A model generated the notes under the pieces. That model saw nothing but the letters and a program-made list of their open reading frames with translations. It was not told the DNA's origin and did not search any database. Below, piece after piece: positions 26,098-36,356 of a stretch of 64,000 bases of DNA. Position numbers and translations under genes: made by a program. Source of the DNA: Rhizobium grahamii (GTDB taxonomy: Bacteria; Pseudomonadota; Alphaproteobacteria; Rhizobiales; Rhizobiaceae). Numbering within the stretch: position 1 is the stretch's first letter; the number at the start of each line of letters is the position of its first letter. The stretch lies in the NCBI RefSeq assembly GCF_009498215.1, contig NZ_CP043498.1, positions 2,046,001-2,110,000 of the forward strand. The letters run 5' to 3'.

Positions 26098-27093
26098 TCA
26101 GGCGGGCTTCGCCGACAACGACCGCTGTTGCGCCTGACCGACACATCCAAGCGATGTCAGAGACACCAGCACAGCCTGATCGATCGGCGTATGCGGCTCG
26201 CTTCCAAGTGTGGCGACGAGACGGGCGTTGGTCATGCGCAGCGGCTCACGCCAGAGATAACGCATTTCCAGCACCTCACGCATGAACCTGTTGAAGGGTG
26301 CTGCGAGCGGCACGACCCACCACGGAAACGAGCGGATCTTCGCGTGGCGTCCCACAACGCGCCGGATCGCCTCGGCCATCTGACGACCGTCGGCATCCCA
26401 AAGGCCGTCCATATGGTAGACCGCAAAGGCCGGTAGCTCCTCACGCATTTCCACCAGACGCACCATCGTTTCGGCGACATCAGGCAGGTAAGCCCATTGG
26501 TGACCGACACCGCGCGCCGCGGGATTCCATATCGTCTTCACCGGTTTCCCCTGCTTGATCATCCCCTGGGCAAACCAGTTGTTCCCCGCGCCGGGGCCAA
26601 AATAATCCCCAGCACGCACGATGATGACACCGACGCCATCGCGCGACGCAGCAGCCAGGCGCTTCTCCATCTCCACGCGGACTGCGCCCTTCTTCGTCAC
26701 CGGATGCTGCGGGCTCTCTTCGCGAAGAAGCGGAAAAGCATCCGGGCCGAAATTGTAGATGGTGCCGGGCAGGACGATGGATGCGGAGACGGCCTTTGCC
26801 GCCGCGATCGTATTGTCGAGCATGGGCAGAACGAGCGTTTCCCAATCGCGGTAGCCCGGCGGGTTGACAGCATGAACGATGATGTCGGCTCCTTCTGCTG
26901 CCGCCCGAACGTCCGTCGCGCGCATCGCGTCGCCACGCAGCCATTCAAACGCGTTGCCGCTGCGGCCGGCATCTGCATTCCGGCTCAATGCCCGAACATG
27001 CCATCCCCTTGACGCCAGCACCTGCGCAACCGCGCCGCCAATGCCTCCCGTTGCACCCAGCACCAGTGCGATCCGCTTACTTTCCATGCTCAT
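26098..27093 (-). CDS. NAD(P)-dependent epimerase/dehydratase family protein (atypical SDR)
   Basis: A 331-residue Rossmann-fold protein. The nucleotide-binding motif is VLGATGGIGGAVAQVLASRGW near residue 12. The extended-SDR Tyr-x3-Lys is not obvious: the expected region has GTIYNFGPDAF, then VTKKGAVRVEMEK. That is typical of atypical SDRs, and the reaction is unknown. ATG 27093 is chosen because GGAGG lies upstream; a longer reading from 27147 is less likely. It is divergent from a LysR gene, with 91 bases and a small dyad between them, so the LysR protein probably controls it. Confidence 0.85.
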   Translation of the reverse strand: MSMESKRIALVLGATGGIGGAVAQVLASRGWHVRALSRNADAGRSGNAFEWLRGDAMRATDVRAAAEGADIIVHAVNPPGYRDWETLVLPMLDNTIAAAKAVSASIVLPGTIYNFGPDAFPLLREESPQHPVTKKGAVRVEMEKRLAAASRDGVGVIIVRAGDYFGPGAGNNWFAQGMIKQGKPVKTIWNPAARGVGHQWAYLPDVAETMVRLVEMREELPAFAVYHMDGLWDADGRQMAEAIRRVVGRHAKIRSFPWWVVPLAAPFNRFMREVLEMRYLWREPLRMTNARLVATLGSEPHTPIDQAVLVSLTSLGCVGQAQQRSLSAKPA

Positions 27094-27161
27094 GAGAGCC
27101 TCCATCGTTTCGATGGAGAGACTGTGCAGCAACATAACGCCAAACAAAATTGACTAAATTC

Positions 27162-27174
27162 ATATCACAGATAT
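27162..27174. promoter_or_regulatory. Short dyad between divergent SDR and LysR genes
   Basis: ATATC-ACA-GATAT (27162-27174) lies in the 91-base AT-rich gap between the divergent starts, within a T-N11-A-like context typical of LysR operators. Candidate LysR site only. Confidence 0.35.
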
Positions 27175-27184
27175 ACATATTTTT

Positions 27185-28114
27185 ATGACTCAAGAGCCGA
27201 ATTGGGATTACTACCGAACGCTTCTCGCCGTGCTGCGCCACGGTTCGCTCTCTGCGGCCGCGCGCGAGATCGGCCTGACGCAGCCGACGGTCGGACGTCA
27301 CATCGACGCCCTCGAGGAAACGATGGGAGCCCAACTCTTCATCCGCTCGCCAAACGGGCTGTTGCCGACGGACGCAGCCCGGGACCTGCAGCCCTACGCG
27401 GAAACCCTGTTCTCAACAGCCGCGGCGCTTCTGCGGACCGCGACGGGCGAACGCGATCGCATTTCCGGCGCCGTTCGCATCAGCGCCAGCGAAGTCATCG
27501 CCGTGGAAGTGCTGCCATCCATTCTTGCGCCTTTGATGGAAGAACACCCTGCCCTGCGGATTGAAATCTCGGCGTCCGACGACGTCGAGGACCTGCTGCA
27601 CAGGGAGGCGGACATCGCGGTACGGATGACGCAGCCGACGCAAGACGCGCTCATTGCAAAGCGCATCGGAAACATCCCGCTTGGCTTCCATGCACATCGA
27701 CAATATCTTGAACGGAATGGCACGCCGCAGGCGATGGAGGATCTCGCCGGGCATCGGATCATCGGTTACGACAAGCAGACCGCCTATATCAGGGCGATGC
27801 TGGAGCGCTTCCCGATCCCTGATGACATCGCCTTCGGTTTCAAGGCGGACAACCCGCTCGCGCAGCTCGCCGCGATAAGGGCTGGGCTCGGTATCGGAAT
27901 TTGCCAGACCGGCCTCGGACGTCGCGATCCCGGCCTCGTTCACATCCTGGCCAACGCCTTCGAAATTCAGCTGGAAACCTGGGTGGTCATGCACGAGGGC
28001 ATCAGGACCTCGTTGCGATACCGCGCAACATTCGATGCACTGGTGAACGGCCTGACAGACTACGTCAGGAAAGAAACTTCCGGACCTTCACAAAGAGCGG
28101 ATATGCCATCCTAG
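27185..28114 (+). CDS. LysR family transcriptional regulator
   Basis: A 309-residue LysR regulator: helix-turn-helix at residues about 7-66 (WDYYRTLLAVLRHGSLSAAAREIGLTQPTVGRHIDALEE), then the effector-binding domain starting at GAVRISASEVIAVEVLP. It starts 91 bases from the divergent SDR gene, the usual LysR arrangement, so that gene is the probable target. The effector is unknown. The ATG at 27185 follows an AT-rich stretch without a clear Shine-Dalgarno sequence. Confidence 0.9.
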   Translation: MTQEPNWDYYRTLLAVLRHGSLSAAAREIGLTQPTVGRHIDALEETMGAQLFIRSPNGLLPTDAARDLQPYAETLFSTAAALLRTATGERDRISGAVRISASEVIAVEVLPSILAPLMEEHPALRIEISASDDVEDLLHREADIAVRMTQPTQDALIAKRIGNIPLGFHAHRQYLERNGTPQAMEDLAGHRIIGYDKQTAYIRAMLERFPIPDDIAFGFKADNPLAQLAAIRAGLGIGICQTGLGRRDPGLVHILANAFEIQLETWVVMHEGIRTSLRYRATFDALVNGLTDYVRKETSGPSQRADMPS

Positions 28115-28121
28115 GCACACC

Positions 28122-28403
28122 TTAGACACGTGGAGATGCATCCGACGAACGCGTCCGCCAGTTGCCGTCGACCACTTCGGTCTCCGGTCGGTCGCCACCC
28201 TCGGCATACTCCTCATGCCATCGGCCGTTCTCGTCCTGCCAGCTGATCTCCGACGAGTCGCCGCCGACCTGCTGCTCGGCTGCCACGATACGGGCCGCCT
28301 CGATAGCTTCGGCATGCGTCGGGAACGCTTCGGAATAGACATTGCCCAGCCGGTAGGCCCAGCCTCCGTCATGCGGAACGACTTCGTAGACCACCTTGAT
28401 CAT
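28122..28403 (-). CDS. DUF2188 domain protein
   Basis: A 93-residue small protein of the DUF2188 type: VVYEVVPHDGGWAYRLGNVYSEAFPTHAEAIEAARIVAAEQ has the beta-hairpin then helix pattern of this family, which is of unknown function and common in rhizobia. ATG 28403 is preceded by AAGGAGTG. The acidic, Trp-rich C-terminus (SWQDENGRWHEEYAEGG) is typical. It converges with the LysR gene, seven bases apart. Confidence 0.82.
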   Translation of the reverse strand: MIKVVYEVVPHDGGWAYRLGNVYSEAFPTHAEAIEAARIVAAEQQVGGDSSEISWQDENGRWHEEYAEGGDRPETEVVDGNWRTRSSDASPRV

Positions 28404-28607
28404 GCATCTCACTCCTTCTTGTTTACGCACCCGAAACCGACCGGACTAATCCAGTTCCGCCGCGGGCCGTTGGGCAAGAAAAACGAGGGCGCCGCGATAT
28501 GCTTCCGGCTGACCGATGCGTTAGTATTCCATTAAATCGGCGAGACTGCAAACTGCGGCCCCAACGCCGTCACTTGATATGCAAAATCATTGCCTTAGAC
28601 TTATTTT

Positions 28608-29729
28608 GTGAATCACCACGGGAGCCCGGCATTGGCAATCGCGTCACGTCTGAAAGACGAGAAATATCTTGTGCTGGCGCTTCTCGTCGGCATCGCGGCT
28701 TACGCCTCGGAGCACACCATCATGGCGATGGGGCGTGGACCGGCGCTTGTTGCGGCGACCGCCCTCGTCGCGACCATCGTGCTTGCCTCGATGAGGGTGG
28801 CGCATCATGCCGAACTGCTCGCGATCAAGGTCGGCGACCCCTACGGCACGATGATCCTCACGCTGTCCGCGGTTGCCGTCGAGGTCATCATCCTCGCGAT
28901 CATGATGAGCGGGGAGAGTTCGCCAACCCTCGTGCGCGACACGATCTACGCTGCCCTGATGCTGGATATAAACGGGATTCTCGGGCTCGCCGCCCTGCTC
29001 GGCGGCCTGAAGCACGGCGAGCAGCCGTACAACGACAACTCCGGAAAGACCTATGGCGTCATGATCCTGACGGCCATGGGCATTTCGATGATCGTTCCGG
29101 AATTCGTTCCGGACGACAAATGGCACTATTATTCCGCGTTCACGATCGTCGCGATGATCGCGCTTTATGGTCTGTTCCTGCGCATGCAGGTCGGCCAGCA
29201 CAGTTACTTCTTCAGCTACAGCTATCCGCGTCCTGAAAAACGCAAGGACGCCTCGGATACCGACCATGGCGAGGGCTCCACGGCCGGATCCATTCTGGTG
29301 ATCCTGATAGGCGTGGTGCTGATCGGCCTGCTGGCCGAGTTCATGTCCAGTTTCATGAACGAGGGCTTGAAGGATCTTGGCGCTCCGGTCGCCCTAACCG
29401 CGATCGTCGTCGCCGCGATATCGGCCGCACCGGAGATCCTGACCGCCTTGCGGGCCGCGCTGCGCAACCGAATGCAGGCGACGGTCAATATCGCGATGGG
29501 CGCATCACTCTCGACGGTCATTCTGACCGTGCCCGTCATGGAAGGCATTGCGCTCTACACCGGGCAGCCCTTCGTCATGGCGATGACGCCGGTTCAAACC
29601 GTGATGGTAACGATCACGCTGATTGCAGCGGCAATCAATCTGAACGACGGGGAAACGAATGCGATCGAAGGAATGACCCACTTCATCCTCTTCACGACGT
29701 TCCTGATGCTGACATTCCTCGGCCTCTGA
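28608..29729 (+). CDS. Calcium/proton (CaCA family) antiporter, ChaA-like
   Basis: A roughly 373-residue inner-membrane cation exchanger with ten or eleven membrane segments in two homologous halves. The alpha-1 repeat is GTMILTLSAVAVEVIILAIMM (conserved Glu in AVEVI) and the alpha-2 repeat is VAAISAAPEILTALRAALRNRMQATVNIAMGAS; both are signature regions for Ca2+ or K+/Na+ exchange. It belongs with ChaA and the rhizobial y4hA proteins. The start is either GTG 28608 or TTG 28632, the latter with GGGAG eight bases upstream. A charged loop (YPRPEKRKDASDTDHGEGS) separates the halves. Confidence 0.9.
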   Translation: MNHHGSPALAIASRLKDEKYLVLALLVGIAAYASEHTIMAMGRGPALVAATALVATIVLASMRVAHHAELLAIKVGDPYGTMILTLSAVAVEVIILAIMMSGESSPTLVRDTIYAALMLDINGILGLAALLGGLKHGEQPYNDNSGKTYGVMILTAMGISMIVPEFVPDDKWHYYSAFTIVAMIALYGLFLRMQVGQHSYFFSYSYPRPEKRKDASDTDHGEGSTAGSILVILIGVVLIGLLAEFMSSFMNEGLKDLGAPVALTAIVVAAISAAPEILTALRAALRNRMQATVNIAMGASLSTVILTVPVMEGIALYTGQPFVMAMTPVQTVMVTITLIAAAINLNDGETNAIEGMTHFILFTTFLMLTFLGL

Positions 29730-29736
29730 CGGATCG

Positions 29737-30891
29737 TCACGCAGCGACGCGAATGCTTGGCTCGAACAGAACGGCACGATCGCGGCCGGAATCCTTTGCC
29801 GCGTAAAGTGCTGCATCCGCCATCTTGAAGAGATCGGCCAGCGAGCATTGCGGCTGCGTGACCGCAGCGACACCGATACTCACAGTCAGCGGTATCCGTT
29901 CACCGCAATGCTCGACGATGAGATCGCGCACGACGTTGCGCAGCCTTTCGCCCATGGCACGCGCGTCACTTGCCGCGATCCTCGACAGGTACAGCCCGAA
30001 CTCCTCACCGCCCAACCGACCGAAGCTCGCACCAGACGGCAGATTGCGGCTGATCGCTTCCGCAAAGGACACAAGAACCGCATCACCGGCATCATGGCCG
30101 AAGCGATCGTTCACCTGCTTGAAGAAATCGAGATCCATCAACAGCAATGCGTTGCCTTCGACCGCGGTGCGCGGCAGGCGCGACATGAACCAGCGCCGGT
30201 TGCCGATACCCGTCAGCATGTCCGTGTCGGCGAGGCACCGCAATTCCGCTTCGGTTCGCTCGGTGACGATAATGACCACGAACAGCGCAACTCCGAACTG
30301 GCACATGATGCGCAGGAAGAATGCCCATATCGGCGTCATCGGCGCGATGTCGGGAGCAAGCAGACCGAGGATCACAAGAAGGGCCAAGAGCGCCCCGAGT
30401 CCAATCGAGATGGCCAGAAGAAACCGCGCCGGCAAGCGCTCCTGCGCGCGATCCTTCAGCACACTGATGGCCGATGCCGCAAGCGACGAGAAGGCAAGTC
30501 CATTGCCGACACTGCCGCGCACATGACTGACGAGATGAAACTCCGTTGTGAACGCAAGCGTCGCCACAACGGCCGGAATGGCAAGAGCCCACCAATCCAT
30601 CCGCCGCAGCCTGCCGCTGCTCAATCTGCGAACACCGATCCAGAATAGCGCGTACCCTGTGGCGCCCAGGATAACGCTGCCGGATCCCCAAACAGCAACC
30701 GTCAAAAGATGCTGCTCGCCCAAGCCGGCAAGCGACGATGCCAAAGCCAGCGAGAAATACCCGGCTGCGAGCGCCCCCAGCCCTTCGCCGCCGCGTGACT
30801 GAAGACGCATATAGACAAAGCACAGCGCCCCCACCAGGAAGGAGCATTGGTGCAGCAGCAGAACGGTCGCCAGGTCGAGATGAACAGTCAT
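29737..30891 (-). CDS. Diguanylate cyclase (GGDEF) with N-terminal membrane domain
   Basis: A 384-residue membrane protein. Residues about 1-200 hold six or seven hydrophobic segments; the GGDEF domain follows (DTDMLTGIGNRRWF to the end) with the active-site motif RLGGEEFGLYL near residue 300 and the metal site LLMDLDFFKQVNDRFGHDAGD. All features of an active cyclase that makes c-di-GMP are present. The RxxD inhibitory I-site is missing at the expected place five residues before GGEEF. The N-terminal domain probably senses an unknown signal. It follows the aatA terminator and is transcribed alone. Confidence 0.92.
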   Translation of the reverse strand: MTVHLDLATVLLLHQCSFLVGALCFVYMRLQSRGGEGLGALAAGYFSLALASSLAGLGEQHLLTVAVWGSGSVILGATGYALFWIGVRRLSSGRLRRMDWWALAIPAVVATLAFTTEFHLVSHVRGSVGNGLAFSSLAASAISVLKDRAQERLPARFLLAISIGLGALLALLVILGLLAPDIAPMTPIWAFFLRIMCQFGVALFVVIIVTERTEAELRCLADTDMLTGIGNRRWFMSRLPRTAVEGNALLLMDLDFFKQVNDRFGHDAGDAVLVSFAEAISRNLPSGASFGRLGGEEFGLYLSRIAASDARAMGERLRNVVRDLIVEHCGERIPLTVSIGVAAVTQPQCSLADLFKMADAALYAAKDSGRDRAVLFEPSIRVAA

Positions 30892-30966
30892 AGGCCATCA
30901 CAGTAAGAGGATTTGCGGGCGACTGATAAGCGACAGTTATTAGCGAAGATTAAATTGCCAACCTGC

Positions 30967-30996
30967 AAAAAAGAACCCGCCGTTTCCGGCGGGTTC
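30967..30996 (-). terminator. aatA terminator
   Basis: On the - strand, GAACCCGCCG pairs with CGGCGGGTTC (30973-30996), followed by six Ts (complement of the A-run 30967-30972). It lies 28 bases after the aatA stop. Confidence 0.88.
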
Positions 30997-31024
30997 CTGT
31001 TCGATAACGAGTAGGATCAGACGC

Positions 31025-32602
<1,578 letters not shown>

Positions 32603-33007
32603 ATGTTTCTGAACGACGAATTGGCCGCTGGCCGCCTGCGCGCAAGACGGGTTTGCATTTCGCTGATGGTTGCGGTTGTCGCCGTGACGGCATCGCTGGT
32701 CACGACCTTCAGTCTGGTGACGGCAGCCTATGCAGGCGAACTGCCGCGGACTGAACTGAGGGCAATGACTGCCGATTTCAACACCGCCCTCCATGGTTCA
32801 AAGCCTGTGCTCAAGATCGCGTCCACCGAGAATGTCCATACGGACAAGCAGCTGCTCGCCGCCTCTGCCGCCGCAACCTTCCAGTCGCAGGCCGATCAGC
32901 AGATCCTGCACGGCCTGACCGCGCTAATGCTTGCCTTGACCGCAATCAGCGGAATGGCCGTCTGGCGCCGCCGCCTCCACGGGCTGTTCTCCGGGGAGCA
33001 TGCGTGA
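32603..33007 (+). CDS. Small membrane protein of unknown function
   Basis: A 134-residue protein with two membrane segments: one near residues 18-44 (ISLMVAVVAVTASLVTTFSLVTAAYA, which could be a signal peptide cut after AYA) and one near residues 105-120 (LTALMLALTAISGMAVW). The middle part would be periplasmic. No family was recognised. It starts at ATG 32603 after GAGGG and overlaps the next gene by four bases (ATGA), so the two are translationally coupled and probably work together. Confidence 0.7.
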   Translation: MFLNDELAAGRLRARRVCISLMVAVVAVTASLVTTFSLVTAAYAGELPRTELRAMTADFNTALHGSKPVLKIASTENVHTDKQLLAASAAATFQSQADQQILHGLTALMLALTAISGMAVWRRRLHGLFSGEHA

Positions 33008-33333
33008 TGACGGCGAAGCAGAACGCGCGCATTCGCGATGAGGACGAGTTCGGCCCCCTGCCGACATATCTCGAGCTGGCGATGGCAACCGCCGCCGCCA
33101 ATGTCCACGATCCCGCTCAGGCACGGAGCGGCCGCTGGTCACTCGCACGTCTGACGAAGATCGAGAAAGCGGTCGCAAGCGTTATCGCGATGCTCATCAT
33201 CTACGGCCTGCTTCTGATCGGCCACGGTCTCTACCTGAAAACCGCCTCTGAGTTTTCGCATATCCCTTTGAAGTGGCCTTCGGTCTCGGGACTGAGCCAT
33301 GAGAACACAAAGCCGTTATCGCGCGCCTCGTAG
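33004..33333 (+). CDS. Small membrane protein of unknown function, coupled to the previous gene
   Basis: A 109-residue protein with a charged N-terminus and one membrane segment (VASVIAMLIIYGLLLIGHGLYL, near residues 57-78). It begins inside the stop codon of the preceding gene. No family was recognised. It ends 57 bases before the aldose dehydrogenase gene on the same strand, so the three may be one operon. Both small proteins are possible membrane partners of that enzyme, but this is only suggested by position. Confidence 0.65.
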   Translation: MMTAKQNARIRDEDEFGPLPTYLELAMATAAANVHDPAQARSGRWSLARLTKIEKAVASVIAMLIIYGLLLIGHGLYLKTASEFSHIPLKWPSVSGLSHENTKPLSRAS

Positions 33334-33390
33334 GGGTTGAAGCGTTCCGGATGCCGCGCCACGTTCAGGAAAACGAGGACGAGGCCGCCT

Positions 33391-34533
33391 ATGAAGCAAC
33401 TTCAGAGACTTAACTTCGCATTGGCGCTTTCCGTCGCTGCCCTACTCTCCTCCTCCGCACTTGCCGCCGACACCGTTGAGACCAAGAAGGTCGCCGTCCA
33501 GGTCGAAACCATAGCCACTGGTCTCGAACACCCTTGGGCCGTCGCGGTTCTTCCTGATGGTGCTTACCTCGTCACCGAACGCCCCGGCAGGATGCGGATC
33601 GTCCGAGACGGCAAGGCCTCCGATCCGATATCAGGCGTGCCGAAGGTGCATGACGCAGGTCAGGGCGGCCTGTTTGACGTCGAGCTCGCCCCTGATTTCA
33701 ACGTCAGCCGAACACTCTACTTTACCGCCGCCACGACAGGCAAAGGCGGATCCGGCACCGAGGCTTTCCGAGCCAAGCTCTCGACCGACGGAACGAAGCT
33801 TGAAGACGTCACCTCCATTTTCAGGATGAACCGCTATACCAGCGGCAACATCCAGTACGGCTCGCGCATCGCGATTGCTCCGGACGGCTCCCTCTTCGTC
33901 AGCATCGGCGATCGCGGCGACCGGGATCGCTCTCAGGACTGGAAGGACGATGCCGGCGCGATCATCCACATCAACGCCGACGGCACGATCCCCGCCGACA
34001 ATCCGTTCAAGGACGGCAGCAAAGCCCTGCCTGAAATCTGGTCGAAGGGGCACCGCAATCCCCAGGGCATCACCTTCGATGGTGCCGACGGCAAGCTCTA
34101 CACCGTCGAGCACGGCGCACGCGGCGGCGATGAAATCAACCTGATAGAGCCCGGCAAGAATTACGGCTGGCCGATCATCACCTATGGCCGCGACTACTCG
34201 GGAGCCGAGATCGGCGAAGGCACCTCCAAGCAGGGGCTGGAACAACCTCTGTATTACTGGGATCCTTCGATCGCACCGGGTGCCGTCGCGATCTACCGGG
34301 GAAAGATGTTTCCCGAGTGGGAAGGCGATTTCCTTGTCGCCGCGCTGAAATTCCAGCTTCTGTCGCGCATGCAACGGGACACCGAAGGCGCCTTCGTCGC
34401 GGAGGAAAGAATGTTCGACGGCGCTTACGGTCGCATGCGCGACGTCGTGGTCGCGCCGGATGGCGCGTTGCTGATCGTCACCGACGAAGACGATGGCACA
34501 CTGCTGCGCGTTTCGCGAGCTCCCACGGGATGA
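33391..34533 (+). CDS. PQQ-dependent aldose sugar dehydrogenase (Asd/YliI type)
   Basis: A 380-residue periplasmic six-bladed beta-propeller of the soluble glucose dehydrogenase (GSDH) family. A signal peptide (MKQLQRLNFALALSVAALLSSSALAAD) is followed by HPWAVAVLPDGAYLVTERPGRM, the typical first blade. The catalytic and calcium region HRNPQGITFD and the EHGARGGDEINLIEPGKNYGWP motif fit PQQ binding. The enzyme oxidises aldoses and feeds electrons to the respiratory chain; rhizobia may take PQQ from outside or make it. ATG 33391 follows GAGG; an earlier in-frame start at 33337 lacks a signal sequence. Confidence 0.9.
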   Translation: MKQLQRLNFALALSVAALLSSSALAADTVETKKVAVQVETIATGLEHPWAVAVLPDGAYLVTERPGRMRIVRDGKASDPISGVPKVHDAGQGGLFDVELAPDFNVSRTLYFTAATTGKGGSGTEAFRAKLSTDGTKLEDVTSIFRMNRYTSGNIQYGSRIAIAPDGSLFVSIGDRGDRDRSQDWKDDAGAIIHINADGTIPADNPFKDGSKALPEIWSKGHRNPQGITFDGADGKLYTVEHGARGGDEINLIEPGKNYGWPIITYGRDYSGAEIGEGTSKQGLEQPLYYWDPSIAPGAVAIYRGKMFPEWEGDFLVAALKFQLLSRMQRDTEGAFVAEERMFDGAYGRMRDVVVAPDGALLIVTDEDDGTLLRVSRAPTG

Positions 34534-34618
34534 TTGCCCGTCTCCTGCCCTTGCCCAAACGAAAGGCAACTGTTAACGCTCGCCGACAACAAGCCGTTTC
34601 CCCCCATTCGAGGATGAC

Positions 34619-35533
34619 ATGACGCGCATTCAGGCGAACCTACTTCTGTTGCTTGCGGCAGCGATCTGGGGTGGCGGCTTCGTTGCGCAGTCGACGGCGA
34701 TGAAGGCGATCGGTCCGTTCTGGTTCATCGGCCTGCGCTTCGTCATCGCGGCGATGGCGGTCTTGCCCTTCGCGCTGATGGAAAGCCGCAAGGCTACAGT
34801 CAAAACCACGCCTCGCCATTTCAAGCTTTATCTTCTGACCGGCCTTGCCCTTTTTGGCGGCGCGGCCACCCAGCAGTTGGGCCTGCAGACGACAACGGTA
34901 ACGAATTCCAGCTTCATCACGGGCCTTTACGTTGTTTTCGTCCCGCTCATCGCTGTCGTCTTTCTCCGTCGCACGCCACACTGGGTCATTTGGCCGGGTT
35001 CGCTGATGGCATTGACGGGGATCTACCTGCTGTCGGGCGGAGAACTGTCCGCTCTGTCGACCGGCGATCTCCTCACGGTCGTATGCGCGGTATTCTGGGC
35101 TTGCCAGATCACGCTTGCCGGCATCGCCGTTTCGGAAACCGAGCGTCCGCTTGCCCTTTCGACCGCCCAATTCGCGATAACAGGCCTCTGCGCCCTCGCC
35201 ATTGCGCTCGTGCACGAGCCGATCAGCTGGGACGCCATCTTCGGCGCGGCTCCGGAAATTCTCTACGTCGGCCTTTTCTCATCAGGCATCGCCTTCTCCC
35301 TGCAGATCATCGGCCAGCGATACACCACATCGTCGCAAGCCGCGATCTTCCTGTCCTCGGAAGCGCTCTTCGGCGCATCGCTCGGCGCGCTCCTGCTGAA
35401 CGAGACCATGCGCCCGCTCGGTTACGTGGGATGCGCGTTAATGTTTTTCGCCATGCTTGTGGTTGAGCTGGTGCCGGAACTGGCGCGCCGACGTGCCACA
35501 AATCGCCTTTCAGCAAGCCCAAAATTGGGTTGA
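34619..35533 (+). CDS. EamA/DMT family transporter
   Basis: A 304-residue inner-membrane protein with ten predicted segments in two EamA repeats, each with the typical opening (LLLLLAAAIWGGGFVAQS, and LLTVVCAVFWACQITLAGIA). Drug/metabolite transporters of this type export amino acids, nucleotides or other metabolites; the substrate cannot be told. It starts at ATG 34619 with GAGGATGAC just before it. Probably transcribed alone; a hairpin at 35555-35580 follows. Confidence 0.9.
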   Translation: MTRIQANLLLLLAAAIWGGGFVAQSTAMKAIGPFWFIGLRFVIAAMAVLPFALMESRKATVKTTPRHFKLYLLTGLALFGGAATQQLGLQTTTVTNSSFITGLYVVFVPLIAVVFLRRTPHWVIWPGSLMALTGIYLLSGGELSALSTGDLLTVVCAVFWACQITLAGIAVSETERPLALSTAQFAITGLCALAIALVHEPISWDAIFGAAPEILYVGLFSSGIAFSLQIIGQRYTTSSQAAIFLSSEALFGASLGALLLNETMRPLGYVGCALMFFAMLVVELVPELARRRATNRLSASPKLG

Positions 35534-35554
35534 AAGCGAAAAATTTAAGAAAAT

Positions 35555-35590
35555 GCTAACGCGAGGCAGATCGCGTTAGCGTTGCATTTT
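35555..35590 (+). terminator. Hairpin terminator after the EamA gene
   Basis: GCTAACGCGA (35555-35564) pairs with TCGCGTTAGC (35571-35580), loop GGCAGA, followed by GTTGCATTTTT. It lies 21 bases after the EamA stop. Confidence 0.75.
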
Positions 35591-35813
35591 TGGGAAAATC
35601 TGCCCCGAAACTATATTGCCGACGATATAAAACCGTCCGCCGCAACGTCCGAAGAGCTTTTTTTTGCGCAAAACGCATCTTGAAGCAGCTTTGCGCGTGC
35701 CGCGAGGCACTGCCGTAAAAAAAACTTTTACTTGCCAAATTCTAATAATCGCAGCACTCTCACTGCGTTCGGGCATTTTGCGAGCATGGGAAGTCCTTAA
35801 TAATGTGCGCGCC

Positions 35814-35997
35814 GGAGACGCTAATATTCCGGTCGGTCGGTTCCGATAAAGTGAGCGAAAGTCTCGCAGTGAGCCTGATTGAGATAGAGGGGACCTTTTT
35901 CTCACAATTCAATAATTGCCTGCCAAGCGTCTCCGTGAGGAGGCAAAGTGTAATGCTGCCCGTGTGGATGGTGGGCAGAGATAAAAGGACCTGACGC
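35814..35997 (+). promoter_or_regulatory. Structured 5' leader of cspA
   Basis: The 464 bases before cspA contain, after the EamA terminator, a leader that can fold: GGAGACGCT (35814-35822) pairs perfectly over about 100 bases with AGCGTCTCC (35926-35934), and CTGCCC (35956-35961) pairs with GGGCAG (35973-35978) close to the ribosome site AAAAGGA. A long folded leader is typical of cold-shock genes, where it acts as an RNA thermometer. The transcription start was not determined. Confidence 0.5.
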
Positions 35998-36213
35998 ATG
36001 GCCGAGACTGGCACTGTAAAATTCTTCAATACCGACAAGGGCTTCGGCTTCATTAAGCCGGACAAGGGCGGCGCCGACATCTTTGTTCACATTTCTGCCG
36101 TGCAGGCTTCGGGCCTCGCCGGACTGACGGAAAACCAGAAGGTAAGCTTCGACACGGAGCCGGACCGCCGCGGCAAGGGCCCTAAGGCTGTAAACCTGCA
36201 AATCTCAGGTTGA
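35998..36213 (+). CDS. cspA: Cold-shock protein (CspA family)
   Basis: A 71-residue cold-shock domain protein that binds single-stranded RNA/DNA and melts mRNA structure. RNP1 is KGFGFIKP and RNP2 is DIFVHISAV, both intact; the start MAETGTVKFFNTDKGFGFI matches rhizobial CspA. ATG 35998 follows AAAAGGACCTGACGC. It has a long folded leader and ends at a hairpin terminator. Genomes of this group carry several csp paralogues, so the number cannot be given. Confidence 0.95.
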   Translation: MAETGTVKFFNTDKGFGFIKPDKGGADIFVHISAVQASGLAGLTENQKVSFDTEPDRRGKGPKAVNLQISG

Positions 36214-36246
36214 GCCTCCAGCCAAAGCTGTCAATTCGAGTTGAAG

Positions 36247-36268
36247 CCCGGCAGGAATGCCGGGTTTT
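36247..36268 (+). terminator. cspA terminator
   Basis: CCCGGCA-GGAA-TGCCGGG followed by TTTTG: a 7-bp GC-rich stem about 30 bases after the cspA stop. Confidence 0.85.
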
Positions 36269-36356
36269 GTTGTTCAGCCTGTATTCACACGCCGGCCCCT
36301 ACGTTGCCATCATCACAGCGTAACACCGGTGATCGGACTAAACAGGACAGAACACG

